64,000 bases of DNA from Bradyrhizobium sp. AUGA SZCCT0176 (GCF_018130145.1 NZ_JAFCMB010000027.1:1-64000), one strand, 5' to 3'. Numbered from the stretch's first letter, positions 41,843-51,127 are shown. The notes: generated from the letters alone by a model not told the origin. A program made the numbers and translations.

Positions 41843-42730
41843 TTAGCCGCGCAATCTCACCCGGTCCTCGCGCGCGCATGCCGTGACGAAGTCGATCACC
41901 GCGCGCACGGCGGGGAGTTCGACCAGATCCGGATGCGCCAGCAGAAAGAGATCGGCTACGCTGACGAGTTTTTGCGGCGCGACCCGCACCAGATCGGGAT
42001 CGCCGGCAGCGACGAAGCAGGACAGCGCCGAGATCCCAAGGCCGGCCTTCGCCGCGGCCAGCATGTCGCCCTGCGACGAGCAGCGCAGCACCACCGTTCC
42101 CTGCCGGGTGATGAGATCGCTCCAGCGCGCCAGGCGTTCGTTCGAGGCCCGGTCGGCGAAGCCGATGACGCTGTGCCCCTTCCATTCGTCGCGCCGCTCC
42201 GGCAGCCGTCGCCGCGCCGCATAGGCGCGCGAGGCGTAGAAGCCGGTGCCGAGCCGGCCGATCCTGCGGCCGATCAAATTCTCTTCGCCGCTGTCCACCG
42301 GACGCAGCACGACATCAGCCTCGCGGCGGCGCACGCTGGCCGGAAACGGATGGGTGATGATCTCGATCTGGATGTGGTCGTGCGCGCGCAGGAACGGGCC
42401 CAGCCGCGGCATCAGCCAGTGCGAGGCAAAGGTCGCCCCGATCGAGAGCTTGACGACGCCGCGGGCGTCCGCACCGGTCGCCGACACCGCGGCCTCGGCG
42501 CGCAACGCCGCCGCCGCCATGGCGTCGACATGCTCACGGAATTTGCGGCCCTGCGAGGTCAGCGACAGGCCTTCGTTGGAGCGCGCGAACAGGGGTATGC
42601 CGAGCTGGCCCTCCAGTTCGGCGATCTTGCGGCCGACCGTCGGATGGCTGGAACGGAGCTGGCGCGCCGCCGCGGCGAAGCTGCGGGTTTCGGCCACTGC
42701 GACGAAGGTCTTGCACAAGTCCCAGTCCAT
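41843..42730 (-). CDS. LysR family transcriptional regulator
   Basis: The 295-aa regulator has an N-terminal winged helix (MDWDLCKTFVAVAETRSFAA, ARQLRSSHPTVGRKIAELEG) and an effector domain from about residue 90. It resembles regulators of oxidoreductase genes. It is divergent from the flavin oxidoreductase gene at 42876; in between lie two TTCA-N4-TGAA palindromes, well placed as its own operator. It converges with alkA, so its regulatory role is towards the operon to the right. Effector unknown. Confidence 0.9.
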   Translation of the reverse strand: MDWDLCKTFVAVAETRSFAAAARQLRSSHPTVGRKIAELEGQLGIPLFARSNEGLSLTSQGRKFREHVDAMAAAALRAEAAVSATGADARGVVKLSIGATFASHWLMPRLGPFLRAHDHIQIEIITHPFPASVRRREADVVLRPVDSGEENLIGRRIGRLGTGFYASRAYAARRRLPERRDEWKGHSVIGFADRASNERLARWSDLITRQGTVVLRCSSQGDMLAAAKAGLGISALSCFVAAGDPDLVRVAPQKLVSVADLFLLAHPDLVELPAVRAVIDFVTACAREDRVRLRG

Positions 42731-42744
42731 CGGCGACCCATATG

Positions 42745-42779
42745 TTCATTACTGAATAGTCAGCTGTTCAATATTGAAC
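42745..42779. promoter_or_regulatory. Double LysR-type operator (two TTCA-N4-TGAA palindromes)
   Basis: TTCATTACTGAA (42745-42756) and TTCAATATTGAA (42767-42778) are two copies of TTCA-N4-TGAA whose starts are 22 bases apart, close to two turns of the helix. The second is part of the perfect 14-bp palindrome GTTCAATATTGAAC. They begin 15 bases before the LysR start codon and are about 98 bases from the target gene's ATG at 42876. The geometry of recognition and activation half-sites suits LysR regulators. Confidence 0.7.
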
Positions 42780-42875
42780 GTCGGCGGCGGCCCGTCCAGC
42801 CCTATAATGCAGGGCGTAAGCAAGCCGGCTGGAGCGGAACCGTTCGCCGGCCTCAAAACCCAAAGGGAGGATTGA

Positions 42876-43850
42876 ATGCCGTTGCCAGCGTCGCTTGCCA
42901 ATTCGCTTGAACTGCCGGTGGTTGGCTCGCCACTTTTCATCGTGTCCGGGCCGGAGCTCGTGATCGCCCAGTGCAAGGCCGGGATCGTCGGATCGTTTCC
43001 GGCGCTGAACGCGCGGCCGGTCGAAAAGCTCGGCGAATGGCTGAGCCGAATCGAGGACGAACTCGGTGAGTACAAGGCGCTGCACCCGGAGAAGAAGGTC
43101 GCGCCCTATGCGGTCAACCAGATCTGCCACGCCTCCAACGACCGGCTGATGAAAGACATGGAAACCTGCGTCAAGCACCAGGTTCCGATCATCATCACCT
43201 CGCTGCGGCCGCCGCTGGAGATCGTCGAAGCCGCGCATTCCTATGGCGGTGTCGTGTTCCACGATGTGATCAACGTCAAGCATGCACGCAAGGCTGCCGA
43301 ACAGGGCGTCGACGGGTTAATTCTGGTTTGCGCCGGCGCCGGCGGGCATGCCGGTACGCTGTCGCCATTCGCGCTGCTGCGCGAGGTCAAGCAATGGTTC
43401 AAGGGCACCATCCTGCTGTCGGGCGCGATCTCCGACGGCTGGAGCATTGCCTCCGCGCTCGCGCTCGGCGCCGACCTCGCCTACATGGGCACCCGCTTCA
43501 TCGCCACCGAAGAGGCCAATGCCGACCTCGCCTACAAGAAGGCGCTGACCGAGCACGCCGCCCATGACATCGTCTATTCGAACCTGTTCACCGGCGTGCA
43601 CGGCAATTATCTCGGCCCCTCGATCGTGGCCGCGGGCCTCGATCCCGACAATCTGCCGGTCGCCGACAAGACCAAGATGAATTTCGGCTCCGGCGGCAAC
43701 ACCAAGTCCAAGGCGTGGCGCGACATCTGGGGCTCGGGCCAGGGCATCGGCCAGATCAATGATGCGCCGCCGGTCGCCGAACTCGTCGCGCGCCTGAAAG
43801 CCGAATTCGACGACGCCGGCAGCGACTTTCTGAGGCGGGCGCGCGCTTAG
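42876..43850 (+). CDS. NAD(P)H-dependent flavin oxidoreductase (nitronate monooxygenase family)
   Basis: The 324-aa TIM-barrel flavoprotein is of the nitronate monooxygenase/enoyl reductase type, with VVGSPLFIVSGPELVIAQCKAG at the N terminus. The FMN phosphate-binding strand GVDGLILVCAGAGGHAGTLSP and the motif GADLAYMGTRFIATEEANA follow. Members oxidise alkyl nitronates or reduce other small substrates; a specific reaction cannot be named. It is the first gene to the right of the LysR double operator and is followed after 49 bases by a periplasmic binding protein and an acyl-CoA ligase, suggesting a catabolic unit. Confidence 0.85.
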   Translation: MPLPASLANSLELPVVGSPLFIVSGPELVIAQCKAGIVGSFPALNARPVEKLGEWLSRIEDELGEYKALHPEKKVAPYAVNQICHASNDRLMKDMETCVKHQVPIIITSLRPPLEIVEAAHSYGGVVFHDVINVKHARKAAEQGVDGLILVCAGAGGHAGTLSPFALLREVKQWFKGTILLSGAISDGWSIASALALGADLAYMGTRFIATEEANADLAYKKALTEHAAHDIVYSNLFTGVHGNYLGPSIVAAGLDPDNLPVADKTKMNFGSGGNTKSKAWRDIWGSGQGIGQINDAPPVAELVARLKAEFDDAGSDFLRRARA

Positions 43851-43899
43851 GCGGCGCGCCCCCGGCTTCGACAACAATCAAAACAGAGGGATGGGAACG

Positions 43900-45084
43900 A
43901 TGAGCGTGTCACGCACTGCATTGAGCATTGTGTTCGCAATGTTGGCGACCGCAGCCGTCGCCGCCGACGACAAGGGCGAAATCCGTATCGGCCAGACGCT
44001 GCCCTATAGCGGGCCGGTGTCCGGCTTCGGCGTCATCGGCCGGGCGCAGGAGGCCTATTTCGAGAAGGTCAACGCGGACGGCGGCATCAACGGCCGTAAG
44101 GTCAAGTTCATCACCCTCGACGACGCCTACTCGCCGCCCAAGACGGTGGAGCAGACCCGCAAGCTGGTCGAGCAGGAAGAAGTGCTTGTCATGTTCGGCT
44201 CGCTGGGTACCGCGACCAACAACGCCGTGCATCGCTACCTCAACAGCAAAAAGGTGCCGCAGCTGTTCGTGCTGAGCGGCGCCACCAAATGGGCCGACCC
44301 GAAGAATTACCCGTGGACCATGCCGGGCATGGCGACCTATCAATCCGAGGGCGTCGTCTATGCCAAGTACATATTGCAAGCCAAGCCGGACGCGAAGATC
44401 GCCATCCTGGCGCAGAACGACGATTTCGGCCGCGACTATGTCGCCGGCTTCAAGCGCGCGCTGGGAGACAAAGCCGCGACCATGATCGTCTCCGAGGCGA
44501 GCTATGAGACCAGCGCGCCGACCATCAGTTCGCAGCTCGCGACGCTGAAGGCCTCCGGCGCCAACGTGATGTTCGGCGTCGTGCTCGGGAAATTCACCTC
44601 GCAGATGATCAAGGGCGTCGCCGAACTGAGCTGGAAGCCCGACCTGTTCTTTGTGCCGACATCGGCGTCATCGATCTCGTTCCTGGAGCCCGGCGGACTG
44701 GAAAACGCGGTCGGGCTGATTTCGTCGAGCAACCAGAAGGACACGATGGACGCTCAATGGGCCAATGACGCCGGCGTGAAAGAGTATTTCGCGTTCATGA
44801 AACAGTACTTGCCCAATGCCGATCTCAACAATTCGAACTACGCGGCGGGCTACCATTATGCCAACCTGATGACGAAGGTGCTCGCTGCGTGCAAGGACGA
44901 TTTCAGCCGCGAGAACGTCATGCGCCAGGCAGCTTCACTGCGCCAGGTTTCGCTGCCGCTGCTGTTGCCTGATATAACCGTGTCGACCGATGCCGAGGAT
45001 TATCTGCCGTTCCAGCAATTGCGACTGCGGCGCTTCGACGGCAAGAGCTGGGTCGGCTTTGGTGAAATTCTGGACGACCGATAG
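43900..45084 (+). CDS. ABC transporter substrate-binding protein (LivK-like)
   Basis: The 394-aa type 1 periplasmic-binding protein has a signal peptide (hydrophobic residues 7-20, cleavage after AVAA) and the LivK-type core: IRIGQTLPYSGPVSGFGVIG, then INGRKVKFITLDDAYSPPKTVEQ. Members bind branched-chain amino acids, amides or aromatic acids. The ATG at 43900 is chosen because AGAGGG is nine bases upstream, while the ATG at 43891 would abut it. No permease or ATPase genes are linked. It is followed by an acyl-CoA ligase starting 12 bases after its stop, pointing to an organic acid substrate. Confidence 0.88.
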   Translation: MSVSRTALSIVFAMLATAAVAADDKGEIRIGQTLPYSGPVSGFGVIGRAQEAYFEKVNADGGINGRKVKFITLDDAYSPPKTVEQTRKLVEQEEVLVMFGSLGTATNNAVHRYLNSKKVPQLFVLSGATKWADPKNYPWTMPGMATYQSEGVVYAKYILQAKPDAKIAILAQNDDFGRDYVAGFKRALGDKAATMIVSEASYETSAPTISSQLATLKASGANVMFGVVLGKFTSQMIKGVAELSWKPDLFFVPTSASSISFLEPGGLENAVGLISSSNQKDTMDAQWANDAGVKEYFAFMKQYLPNADLNNSNYAAGYHYANLMTKVLAACKDDFSRENVMRQAASLRQVSLPLLLPDITVSTDAEDYLPFQQLRLRRFDGKSWVGFGEILDDR

Positions 45085-45096
45085 GGAGCACGCAAC

Positions 45097-46623
45097 GTGA
45101 TCATCGGCGGCGAACGTTCCATCAGCTACCCCCAGATCTACGACCGCATCGCACGCGCGGCGACGGGATTTCAAAGCCTCGGCCTTGGCGGCGGCACGCC
45201 GGTCGCCATGATGCTGCGCAATGATTTTGCGTTGTTCGAGGTTACCGGCGCAGCCGCAGCGCTTGGCAGCCCGGTGGTTCCGATCAACTGGCACCTGAAG
45301 GCCGAGGAGGTCGCCTATATCCTGGCCGACAGCGGCGCCGAGATTCTGGTCTGCCACGCGGACCTGTTGCCGCAGATCAGGGACGGGCTATCAGCCCATA
45401 TCAAGCTGTTGATCGTGACCACACCGCCGGAAATCGCCGCGGCGTTCAATGTTCCGCCCGCGCTGACGCAAATCCCTGGTGGCATGACCGACTGGGACGT
45501 CTGGCGCGACACCCATGCGCCATCGCAGGAGTCGCCGATCGGCAGCGCGCCGATGTTCTATACGTCGGGCACCACGGGCCTGCCCAAGGGCGTGCGGCGC
45601 AAGCCGATGAAGCCGGAACAGCAAGCGGCCTCGGCGCGCGTGGGCACCATCGCCTACGGCATCAAGGCCGATGACGATCAGATCGTCCTGATGAACGGCC
45701 CGATGTACCATTCGGCGCCAAGCTCCTACGGCATGCTGGCGTTTCGCAACGGCTGCCGCATCGTGCTCGAACCGCGCTTCGACCCCGAGGACATGCTGCA
45801 ACTGATCGCGCGCCATCGCGTCACCCACATGCATATGGTGCCGACCATGTTCGTGCGGCTGCTGCGCCTGCCGGACGAGGTGAAACAACGTTACGACCTG
45901 TCGTCGCTGCGCTTCGTCGTCCATGGCGCGGCCCCCTGCCCGCCGCAGGTCAAGCGCGCCATGATCGACTGGTGGGGACCGGTCATCAACGAATATTTCG
46001 GCTCGACCGAAACCGGAATCCCGGTGTGGCACTCGGCCGAGGAGGCGCTGGCCAAACCCGGCACCGTCGGCCGAGCGATCGAGGGCGGCGTCGTCAAGAT
46101 CTTCCGCCCCGACGGCGAGCTGTGCGGCGTCAATGAGCCCGGCGAACTCTTCATGCGGCAGGTGTCGGTGCCGGATTTCGATTACCACGGCAAGGCCGAG
46201 GCGCGCGCCGAGGCCGGCCGCGACGGCCTCGTCAGCGTCGGTGACGTCGGCTATCTCGACGAGGACGGTTATTTGTTCCTGTGCGATCGCAAACGCGACA
46301 TGGTGATATCAGGCGGCGTCAACATCTATCCCGCCGAAATCGAGAACGCGCTGATCGGCATGGACGGCGTGCGCGACTGCGCGGTGTTCGGCATTCCCGA
46401 CGACGAATTCGGCGAACGGCTGTTTGCCTGCATCGAGCCTGACACCAACGCCGCGCTGTCGCCGGCGGCGGTGCAGGAATTCCTGCGCACCCGCCTCGCC
46501 AACTTCAAGGTGCCAAAGGACATCCAGTTCATGGACGCGATGCCGCGCGAAGCCACCGGCAAGATCTTTAAACGCAAGCTGCGCGATCTCCACGCCGAGG
46601 GCGTGCTGCGGGCGATCGCGTGA
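45097..46623 (+). CDS. Acyl-CoA synthetase (AMP-forming)
   Basis: The 508-aa ANL-superfamily ligase has P-loop FYTSGTTGLPKGVRRKP, A5 motif INEYFGSTETGIP and the hinge GYLDEDGYLFLCDRKRDMVISGG, with the C-terminal catalytic Lys in REATGKIFKRKLR. It activates a carboxylic acid with ATP and CoA. The start is GTG at 45097 with AGGGAG upstream. Its substrate is unknown but is probably the acid delivered by the binding protein just upstream. A second, frameshifted relative lies at 62601-64000. Confidence 0.9.
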   Translation: MIIGGERSISYPQIYDRIARAATGFQSLGLGGGTPVAMMLRNDFALFEVTGAAAALGSPVVPINWHLKAEEVAYILADSGAEILVCHADLLPQIRDGLSAHIKLLIVTTPPEIAAAFNVPPALTQIPGGMTDWDVWRDTHAPSQESPIGSAPMFYTSGTTGLPKGVRRKPMKPEQQAASARVGTIAYGIKADDDQIVLMNGPMYHSAPSSYGMLAFRNGCRIVLEPRFDPEDMLQLIARHRVTHMHMVPTMFVRLLRLPDEVKQRYDLSSLRFVVHGAAPCPPQVKRAMIDWWGPVINEYFGSTETGIPVWHSAEEALAKPGTVGRAIEGGVVKIFRPDGELCGVNEPGELFMRQVSVPDFDYHGKAEARAEAGRDGLVSVGDVGYLDEDGYLFLCDRKRDMVISGGVNIYPAEIENALIGMDGVRDCAVFGIPDDEFGERLFACIEPDTNAALSPAAVQEFLRTRLANFKVPKDIQFMDAMPREATGKIFKRKLRDLHAEGVLRAIA

Positions 46624-46633
46624 TCCGCCTGTC

Positions 46634-46716
46634 CGTGATTGCGAGGAGCGAAGCGACGAAGCAATCCATCTATCCCCGGGCGGAAAGGTGGATTGCTTCG
46701 CTTCGCTCGCAATGAC
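46634..46716. repeat. REP-like palindrome (CGTCATTGCGAG type)
   Basis: CGTGATTGCGAGGAGCGAAG pairs with CTTCGCTCGCAATGACG, with inner arms GCAATCCATC/GTGGATTGC. It is a second copy of the element at 28579-28657 and sits directly after the acyl-CoA ligase, a likely transcription end. Confidence 0.8.
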
Positions 46717-46745
46717 GGGGATGCATTTCGACGCTTGATCCGAAC

Positions 46746-46760
46746 GATGTTTTAAACATC
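46746..46760. promoter_or_regulatory. Short palindrome upstream of the DUF2855 gene
   Basis: GATGTTTTAAACATC is a perfect 15-base palindrome with a central T, 69 bases before the ATG at 46830. It could be an operator for an unknown regulator of the next gene. Its A/T-rich centre stands out against the GC-rich surroundings. Confidence 0.45.
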
Positions 46761-46829
46761 ATTGCTGTTTGCAAAACGTTCATCGTTGGGCGCAAAGATC
46801 ACCGCACGTCACAAGCAGGGATCGAGCAC

Positions 46830-47912
46830 ATGCACGCCACCGACTTCATCGTCGCCCGCAACGATCTGCAGCAATGCAAATCGATCGAAACGCAACTGCC
46901 GGACGCAGCCGCGTTGCCGGCCGACGCGCTGCTGGTCAAGATCACCCGCTTCGCCTTCACCGCCAACAACGTCACCTATGCCGTGATGGGCGATGCGTTG
47001 AAATACTGGCAGCTGTTTCCGGCACCAAAGGATTTCGGCAACATTCCGGTGTGGGGATTTGGCGAGGTGATCGCCTCGAAGCATCCGAACGTCGCCGTGG
47101 GCGAAACCCTGTTCGGCTACTTCCCGATGGCGACGCATCTCGTGATCGAGGCCGCCGACGTCAGCAAGCGGGGCTTGCGCGACGGTGCCGCGCACCGGCA
47201 GGGCGTGGCGCCGGTCTACAACGCCTATGCCCGTGTCAGCGGCGATCCGGCGTTCACCGGCAAGCAGGGCGACTATCAGGCACTGCTGCGGCCGCTGTTC
47301 ATGCTGTCGTTCCTGGTCGACGACTTCCTCGCCGAAAATGATTTCTATGGCGCGCGCCGCGTAATGCTGTCGTCGGCCTCCAGCAAGACCGCGTACGGCC
47401 TGGCGCATCTCGTGCACGGGCGTGACGGCATCAAGGTGATCGGGCTGACCTCGGCTCCGAACGTCGCATTCGTCAAATCGCTCGGCTGCTACGACGAAGT
47501 CGTGACCTACGACGCGGTGACATCGCTTCCTGCGGATTCGCCGGTCGCTTATGTCGACATGGCCGGGAGCAGCGAGCTGCGTGAAAGGCTGCACCGGCAT
47601 TTCGGCGACCAGATGAAATATTCCGGACGCGTCGGCCTCACCCACCGCAGCACGTCGCCCGAAGAGCCGGAATTGCCGGGCGCCAAGCCGAGCTGGTTCT
47701 TTGCGCCGGACCATATCCGCAAGCGCGCCAAGGAATGGGGACCGGGCGGCGTCGATACGCGCTTTGGTGCAGCGTGGGCCGGCTTCGCGCCGAAACTCGA
47801 TCAATGGCTCACCGTGACCGAAGGCCGCGGACCGGCGGCGGTGCAACAGGTCTATCTCGACACCCTCAACGGCCGCGTGCCGCCGGACCAGGGGCATATC
47901 CTGTCGATTTAG
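46830..47912 (+). CDS. DUF2855 family protein
   Basis: The 360-aa protein of the DUF2855 family is a medium-chain dehydrogenase/reductase-like fold with a substrate-binding domain (FAFTANNVTYAVMGDALKYW, WGFGEVIASKHPNVAVGE). A degenerate nucleotide-binding region follows (ARRVMLSSASSKTAYGLAHL), in which the classic Gly pattern is replaced by SSASSKT. Function is unknown; the name of the family is only a number. It starts a unit with the flavin monooxygenase and the NHL-repeat protein downstream. A 15-bp palindrome precedes it. Confidence 0.82.
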   Translation: MHATDFIVARNDLQQCKSIETQLPDAAALPADALLVKITRFAFTANNVTYAVMGDALKYWQLFPAPKDFGNIPVWGFGEVIASKHPNVAVGETLFGYFPMATHLVIEAADVSKRGLRDGAAHRQGVAPVYNAYARVSGDPAFTGKQGDYQALLRPLFMLSFLVDDFLAENDFYGARRVMLSSASSKTAYGLAHLVHGRDGIKVIGLTSAPNVAFVKSLGCYDEVVTYDAVTSLPADSPVAYVDMAGSSELRERLHRHFGDQMKYSGRVGLTHRSTSPEEPELPGAKPSWFFAPDHIRKRAKEWGPGGVDTRFGAAWAGFAPKLDQWLTVTEGRGPAAVQQVYLDTLNGRVPPDQGHILSI

Positions 47913-48017
47913 AGATATCCGCTATCTCGTCACGCTCTTTCTGCAGCCTCCCGAATGGGTATAGGCTCGCGGGAACAGGGATAACGCCGCATAGACGGCC
48001 GGTGACGAGAAACGCGC

Positions 48018-49799
48018 ATGCTCGACAAGACGGACGATATTTCGGTAGCCGCCGACAACTGGCTGGCGCAGTTCGAAGAGGCGCTGGCGAAATCCGATAG
48101 CGGCCTGCTGAAGGCGCTGTTTCATGCCGACAGCCATTGGCGCGACGTGCTGGCGTTGAGCTGGAACATCCAGACCGTCAACGGCGCGGACGCGATCCTG
48201 AAAGAGCTGAGCGTGCACGCGCCGGCCGCTGGCCCTGTTGGATTTGCGGTCGATCCCAACCGCGCCGCCCCGCGCAAGGTGATGCGCGCGGGCACCAACG
48301 CGATCGAGGCGATCTTCAAGTTCGAGACCAAAGTCGGACGCGGCAGCGGCATCATCCGGCTGATCCCGGATGCCGCCAACGTTCTGAAGGCCTGGACGCT
48401 GCTGACCGAACTCGGCGAGCTCAAGGGCTTTGAGGAGCAGATCGGCGTCGCGCGGCCGCGCGGCAACGCTTATTCGCGCGATTTCCGCGGCCCCAACTGG
48501 CTCGATCTGCGCAAGGCTTCTTCCGGCTATGCCGAGCATGATCCGACCGTGCTGGTGATCGGCGGCGGACAATCCGGCCTCTCGATCGCGGCGCGGCTGA
48601 AGCAATTGAATGTCGATACGCTGATCGTCGATCGCGAGAAGCGCATCGGCGACAACTGGCGCAAGCGCTACCACGCGCTGACGCTGCACAACCAGGTGCA
48701 GGTCAACCACCTGCCCTACATGTACTTCCCGCCGAACTGGCCGACTTACATTCCGAAGGACAAGCTCGCCAACTGGTTCGAGGCCTATGTCGAAGCCATG
48801 GAGCTGAACTTCTGGACCGAGACCGAGTTCGAGGGCGGCAGCTACGACGAGACGGCGCAACGCTGGACCGTGACGCTGCGGCGCGCCGACGGCAGCACGC
48901 GCACCATGCATCCGCGCCATGTCGTGCTGGCGACCGGCGTCAGCGGCATTCCGAGCCGGCCCGAGATTGCCGGTCTGAGGGATTTTCGCGGCACTGTGAT
49001 GCATTCCAGCCAGTACGACGACGGCGAGAACTGGAAGGGCAAGCGCGCGATCGTGATCGGCACCGGCAATAGCGGCCACGACATCGCGCAGGATCTGCAT
49101 TCCAGCGGCGCCGAGGTGACGCTGTTTCAGCGCTCATCGACGCTGGTCGTCAGCATCGAGCCCTCGGCGCAGCTGGTGTACGCGCCCTACAATGAGGGCA
49201 CGCTCGAGGACAACGATCTGATCGCGACCTCGATGCCGCTGAAGGTGGCGCGGAGGAGCCACGCGCTGACCACGGAGAAATCAAAGGAGCTCGACAAGGA
49301 GCTGCTGGAGGGGCTGGCGCGCGCGGGCTTCAAGCTCGATTTCGGCGAGGATAACACCGGCTGGCAGTTCAAATACCTCACCCGCGGCGGCGGTTATTAT
49401 TTCAACGTCGGCTGCTCCGATTTGATCGTCAAAGGCGACATCGCTCTGAAGCAATTCGCCGACGTCGAAGGCTTTGTCACCGATGGCGCTGACATGAAGG
49501 ACGGCGAGACCATCGCCGCCGATCTCGTCGTGCTGGCGACCGGCTACAAGCGGCAGGAAGAGCTGGTGCGGCTATTGTTCGGCGAACCCGTCATGAACCG
49601 CGTCGGCACCATCTGGGGCTTTGGCGACGGCCAGGAACTGCGCAACATGTACACCCGCACCGGCCAGCCAGGCCTGTGGTTCATCGCTGGCGGCCTCGCG
49701 CAATGCCGCATCGGATCGAAACATCTGGCGCTGCAGATCAAGGCGATCGAGGAAGGGTTGCTGCCGCGCGGTGCCAAGCCGGCGGCGGCCAGCGCGTGA
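48018..49799 (+). CDS. NAD(P)/FAD-dependent monooxygenase with N-terminal NTF2-like domain
   Basis: The 593-aa protein starts with an NTF2/SnoaL-like domain (about residues 1-135). A flavin monooxygenase-type part follows: FAD-binding VLVIGGGQSGLSIAARL near residue 178, NADPH-binding RAIVIGTGNSGHDIAQDL near residue 345, and the FMO-like KRYHALTLHNQVQVN and LATGYKRQEELV. It probably adds oxygen to a small substrate; fusions with the NTF2-like domain occur in plant and bacterial flavin monooxygenases. It lies between a DUF2855 gene and an NHL-repeat gene. Substrate unknown. Confidence 0.86.
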   Translation: MLDKTDDISVAADNWLAQFEEALAKSDSGLLKALFHADSHWRDVLALSWNIQTVNGADAILKELSVHAPAAGPVGFAVDPNRAAPRKVMRAGTNAIEAIFKFETKVGRGSGIIRLIPDAANVLKAWTLLTELGELKGFEEQIGVARPRGNAYSRDFRGPNWLDLRKASSGYAEHDPTVLVIGGGQSGLSIAARLKQLNVDTLIVDREKRIGDNWRKRYHALTLHNQVQVNHLPYMYFPPNWPTYIPKDKLANWFEAYVEAMELNFWTETEFEGGSYDETAQRWTVTLRRADGSTRTMHPRHVVLATGVSGIPSRPEIAGLRDFRGTVMHSSQYDDGENWKGKRAIVIGTGNSGHDIAQDLHSSGAEVTLFQRSSTLVVSIEPSAQLVYAPYNEGTLEDNDLIATSMPLKVARRSHALTTEKSKELDKELLEGLARAGFKLDFGEDNTGWQFKYLTRGGGYYFNVGCSDLIVKGDIALKQFADVEGFVTDGADMKDGETIAADLVVLATGYKRQEELVRLLFGEPVMNRVGTIWGFGDGQELRNMYTRTGQPGLWFIAGGLAQCRIGSKHLALQIKAIEEGLLPRGAKPAAASA

Positions 49800-49820
49800 A
49801 TCCATCAACCAAACCAACGC

Positions 49821-49920
49821 CGTCATTCCGTGGCGTGCGAAGCACGAACTACGATGTGCAATTGCACATCGGAGAATCTCGAGATTCCGGGTCTGGTCCT
49901 TCGGACCATCCCGGAATGAC
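49821..49920. repeat. REP-like element with nested palindromes
   Basis: The ends GTCATTCCG and CGGAATGAC are inverted. Inside lie three further palindromes: CGATGTGCAATTGCACATCG (49852-49871), GAATCTCGAGATTC (49874-49887) and GGTCC-TTC-GGACC. It lies between the monooxygenase and the NHL-repeat gene. The outer arms match the 5146-5246 element. Confidence 0.8.
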
Positions 49921-49941
49921 AGCAACAATGGGGGAATAAAC

Positions 49942-50910
49942 ATGCCATCCATTCTGGGCTCGGGCGAACACCGTTATCGCGTGGTGGAGAACTGGGCGAA
50001 GCTGCCCGATGGCTGGAGCCTCTCCGACGTCGCTTCCGTCGCGGTCGACAGCCGCGACCGCATCTACGTCTTCAACCGCGGTGCCCACCCGATGGTGGTG
50101 CTGGACCGCGAGGGGAATTTCCTCAGGAGTTGGGGCGAAGGGCTGTTCAACCGCGCCCATGGGCTGCACATCGACGCCGACGACAATCTCTATTGCACCG
50201 ATGACGGCGACCACACCGTGCGCAAGTGCTCGGTCGACGGCAAGGTGCTGCTGACGATCGGCATCCCGAACCGGCCAAAGCCGTATATGAGCGGCGAGCC
50301 GTTCCACCGCTGCACCCATACTGCGCTGTCGCCGAAGGGCGAGATCTATGTCTCTGATGGTTACGGCAATGCCTGCGTCCACAAATACACACCCGACGGC
50401 AAGCTGCTGAAGAGCTGGGGCGAGCCGGGCTCCGATCCCGGCCAGTTCAACATCGTCCACAACATCGCAACCGACGTGGACGGCTTCGTCTACGTCGCCG
50501 ACCGCGAAAACCACCGCGTGCAAGTGTTCGACGGCAACGGCAAATACGAGACCCAGTGGAACAATTTGCACCGGCCCTGCGCGCTGCATTGCTGCGGCGG
50601 CAAGCATCCCACCTTCATTGTCGGCGAGCTCGGCCCCGGCATGCCGGTCAACCTCAAGGTACCGAATCTCGGGCCGCGACTCTCCATCGTCGACGCCAAG
50701 GGCCAGCGGATCGCCCGGCTCGGCGGCGAGGACGGCCCGGGGATCGAGACCGGCAAATTCCTCGCCCCCCACGGCCTGGCGCTGGATTCCAGGGGCGACA
50801 TCTATGTCGGCGAGGTCGGCGTCACCAACTGGAAGACCAGCTTTCCGGACACGCCGATGCCGTCAGAGGTCGGCGTCGGCCGCTGCCTGCAGAAGCTGGA
50901 GAAGGTGTAG
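49942..50910 (+). CDS. NHL-repeat protein, peptidyl-alpha-hydroxyglycine amidating-lyase-like
   Basis: The 322-aa six-bladed beta-propeller has NHL-type repeats: VASVAVDSRDRIYVFNRG, HGLHIDADDNLYCTDDGDH, NIATDVDGFVYVADRENHRV and HGLALDSRGDIYVGEVGV. It resembles the lyase domain of animal peptide-amidating enzyme (PAL), which cleaves alpha-hydroxyglycine to an amide and glyoxylate. Bacterial members are usually in catabolic clusters and their substrates are unknown. It has no signal peptide. The ATG at 49942 follows GGGGGAATAAAC. A second, related protein is at 55395-56264 (minus strand). Confidence 0.83.
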   Translation: MPSILGSGEHRYRVVENWAKLPDGWSLSDVASVAVDSRDRIYVFNRGAHPMVVLDREGNFLRSWGEGLFNRAHGLHIDADDNLYCTDDGDHTVRKCSVDGKVLLTIGIPNRPKPYMSGEPFHRCTHTALSPKGEIYVSDGYGNACVHKYTPDGKLLKSWGEPGSDPGQFNIVHNIATDVDGFVYVADRENHRVQVFDGNGKYETQWNNLHRPCALHCCGGKHPTFIVGELGPGMPVNLKVPNLGPRLSIVDAKGQRIARLGGEDGPGIETGKFLAPHGLALDSRGDIYVGEVGVTNWKTSFPDTPMPSEVGVGRCLQKLEKV

Positions 50911-51127
50911 GACCGGCCGCGCGGCTCGAGGCTGGCACGCCCGATCACGATGGATTGACCGCCGATGCCTGCCCCTGGAGATGCCTTGGAGGCCCGCGGA
51001 ATCGTGGCGATTCGTGGGCGGCATATGCTGGATAAGGCCCGGAACGCTCTTCACAATCCCGTCACGCTGCCTGTAGTATGCAGGGCGCATGCTGCTTCGC
51101 AGCTAACATGGGAGTCAGGAGCGTTTC

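Noticed and set aside
41174..42910. Long rightward open frame of 578 codons across alkA and the LysR gene
   Set aside because: It is a shadow frame on GC-rich DNA. The alkA and LysR genes have clear motifs in their own frames; this translation is Arg/Ala/Gly-rich with no domain.
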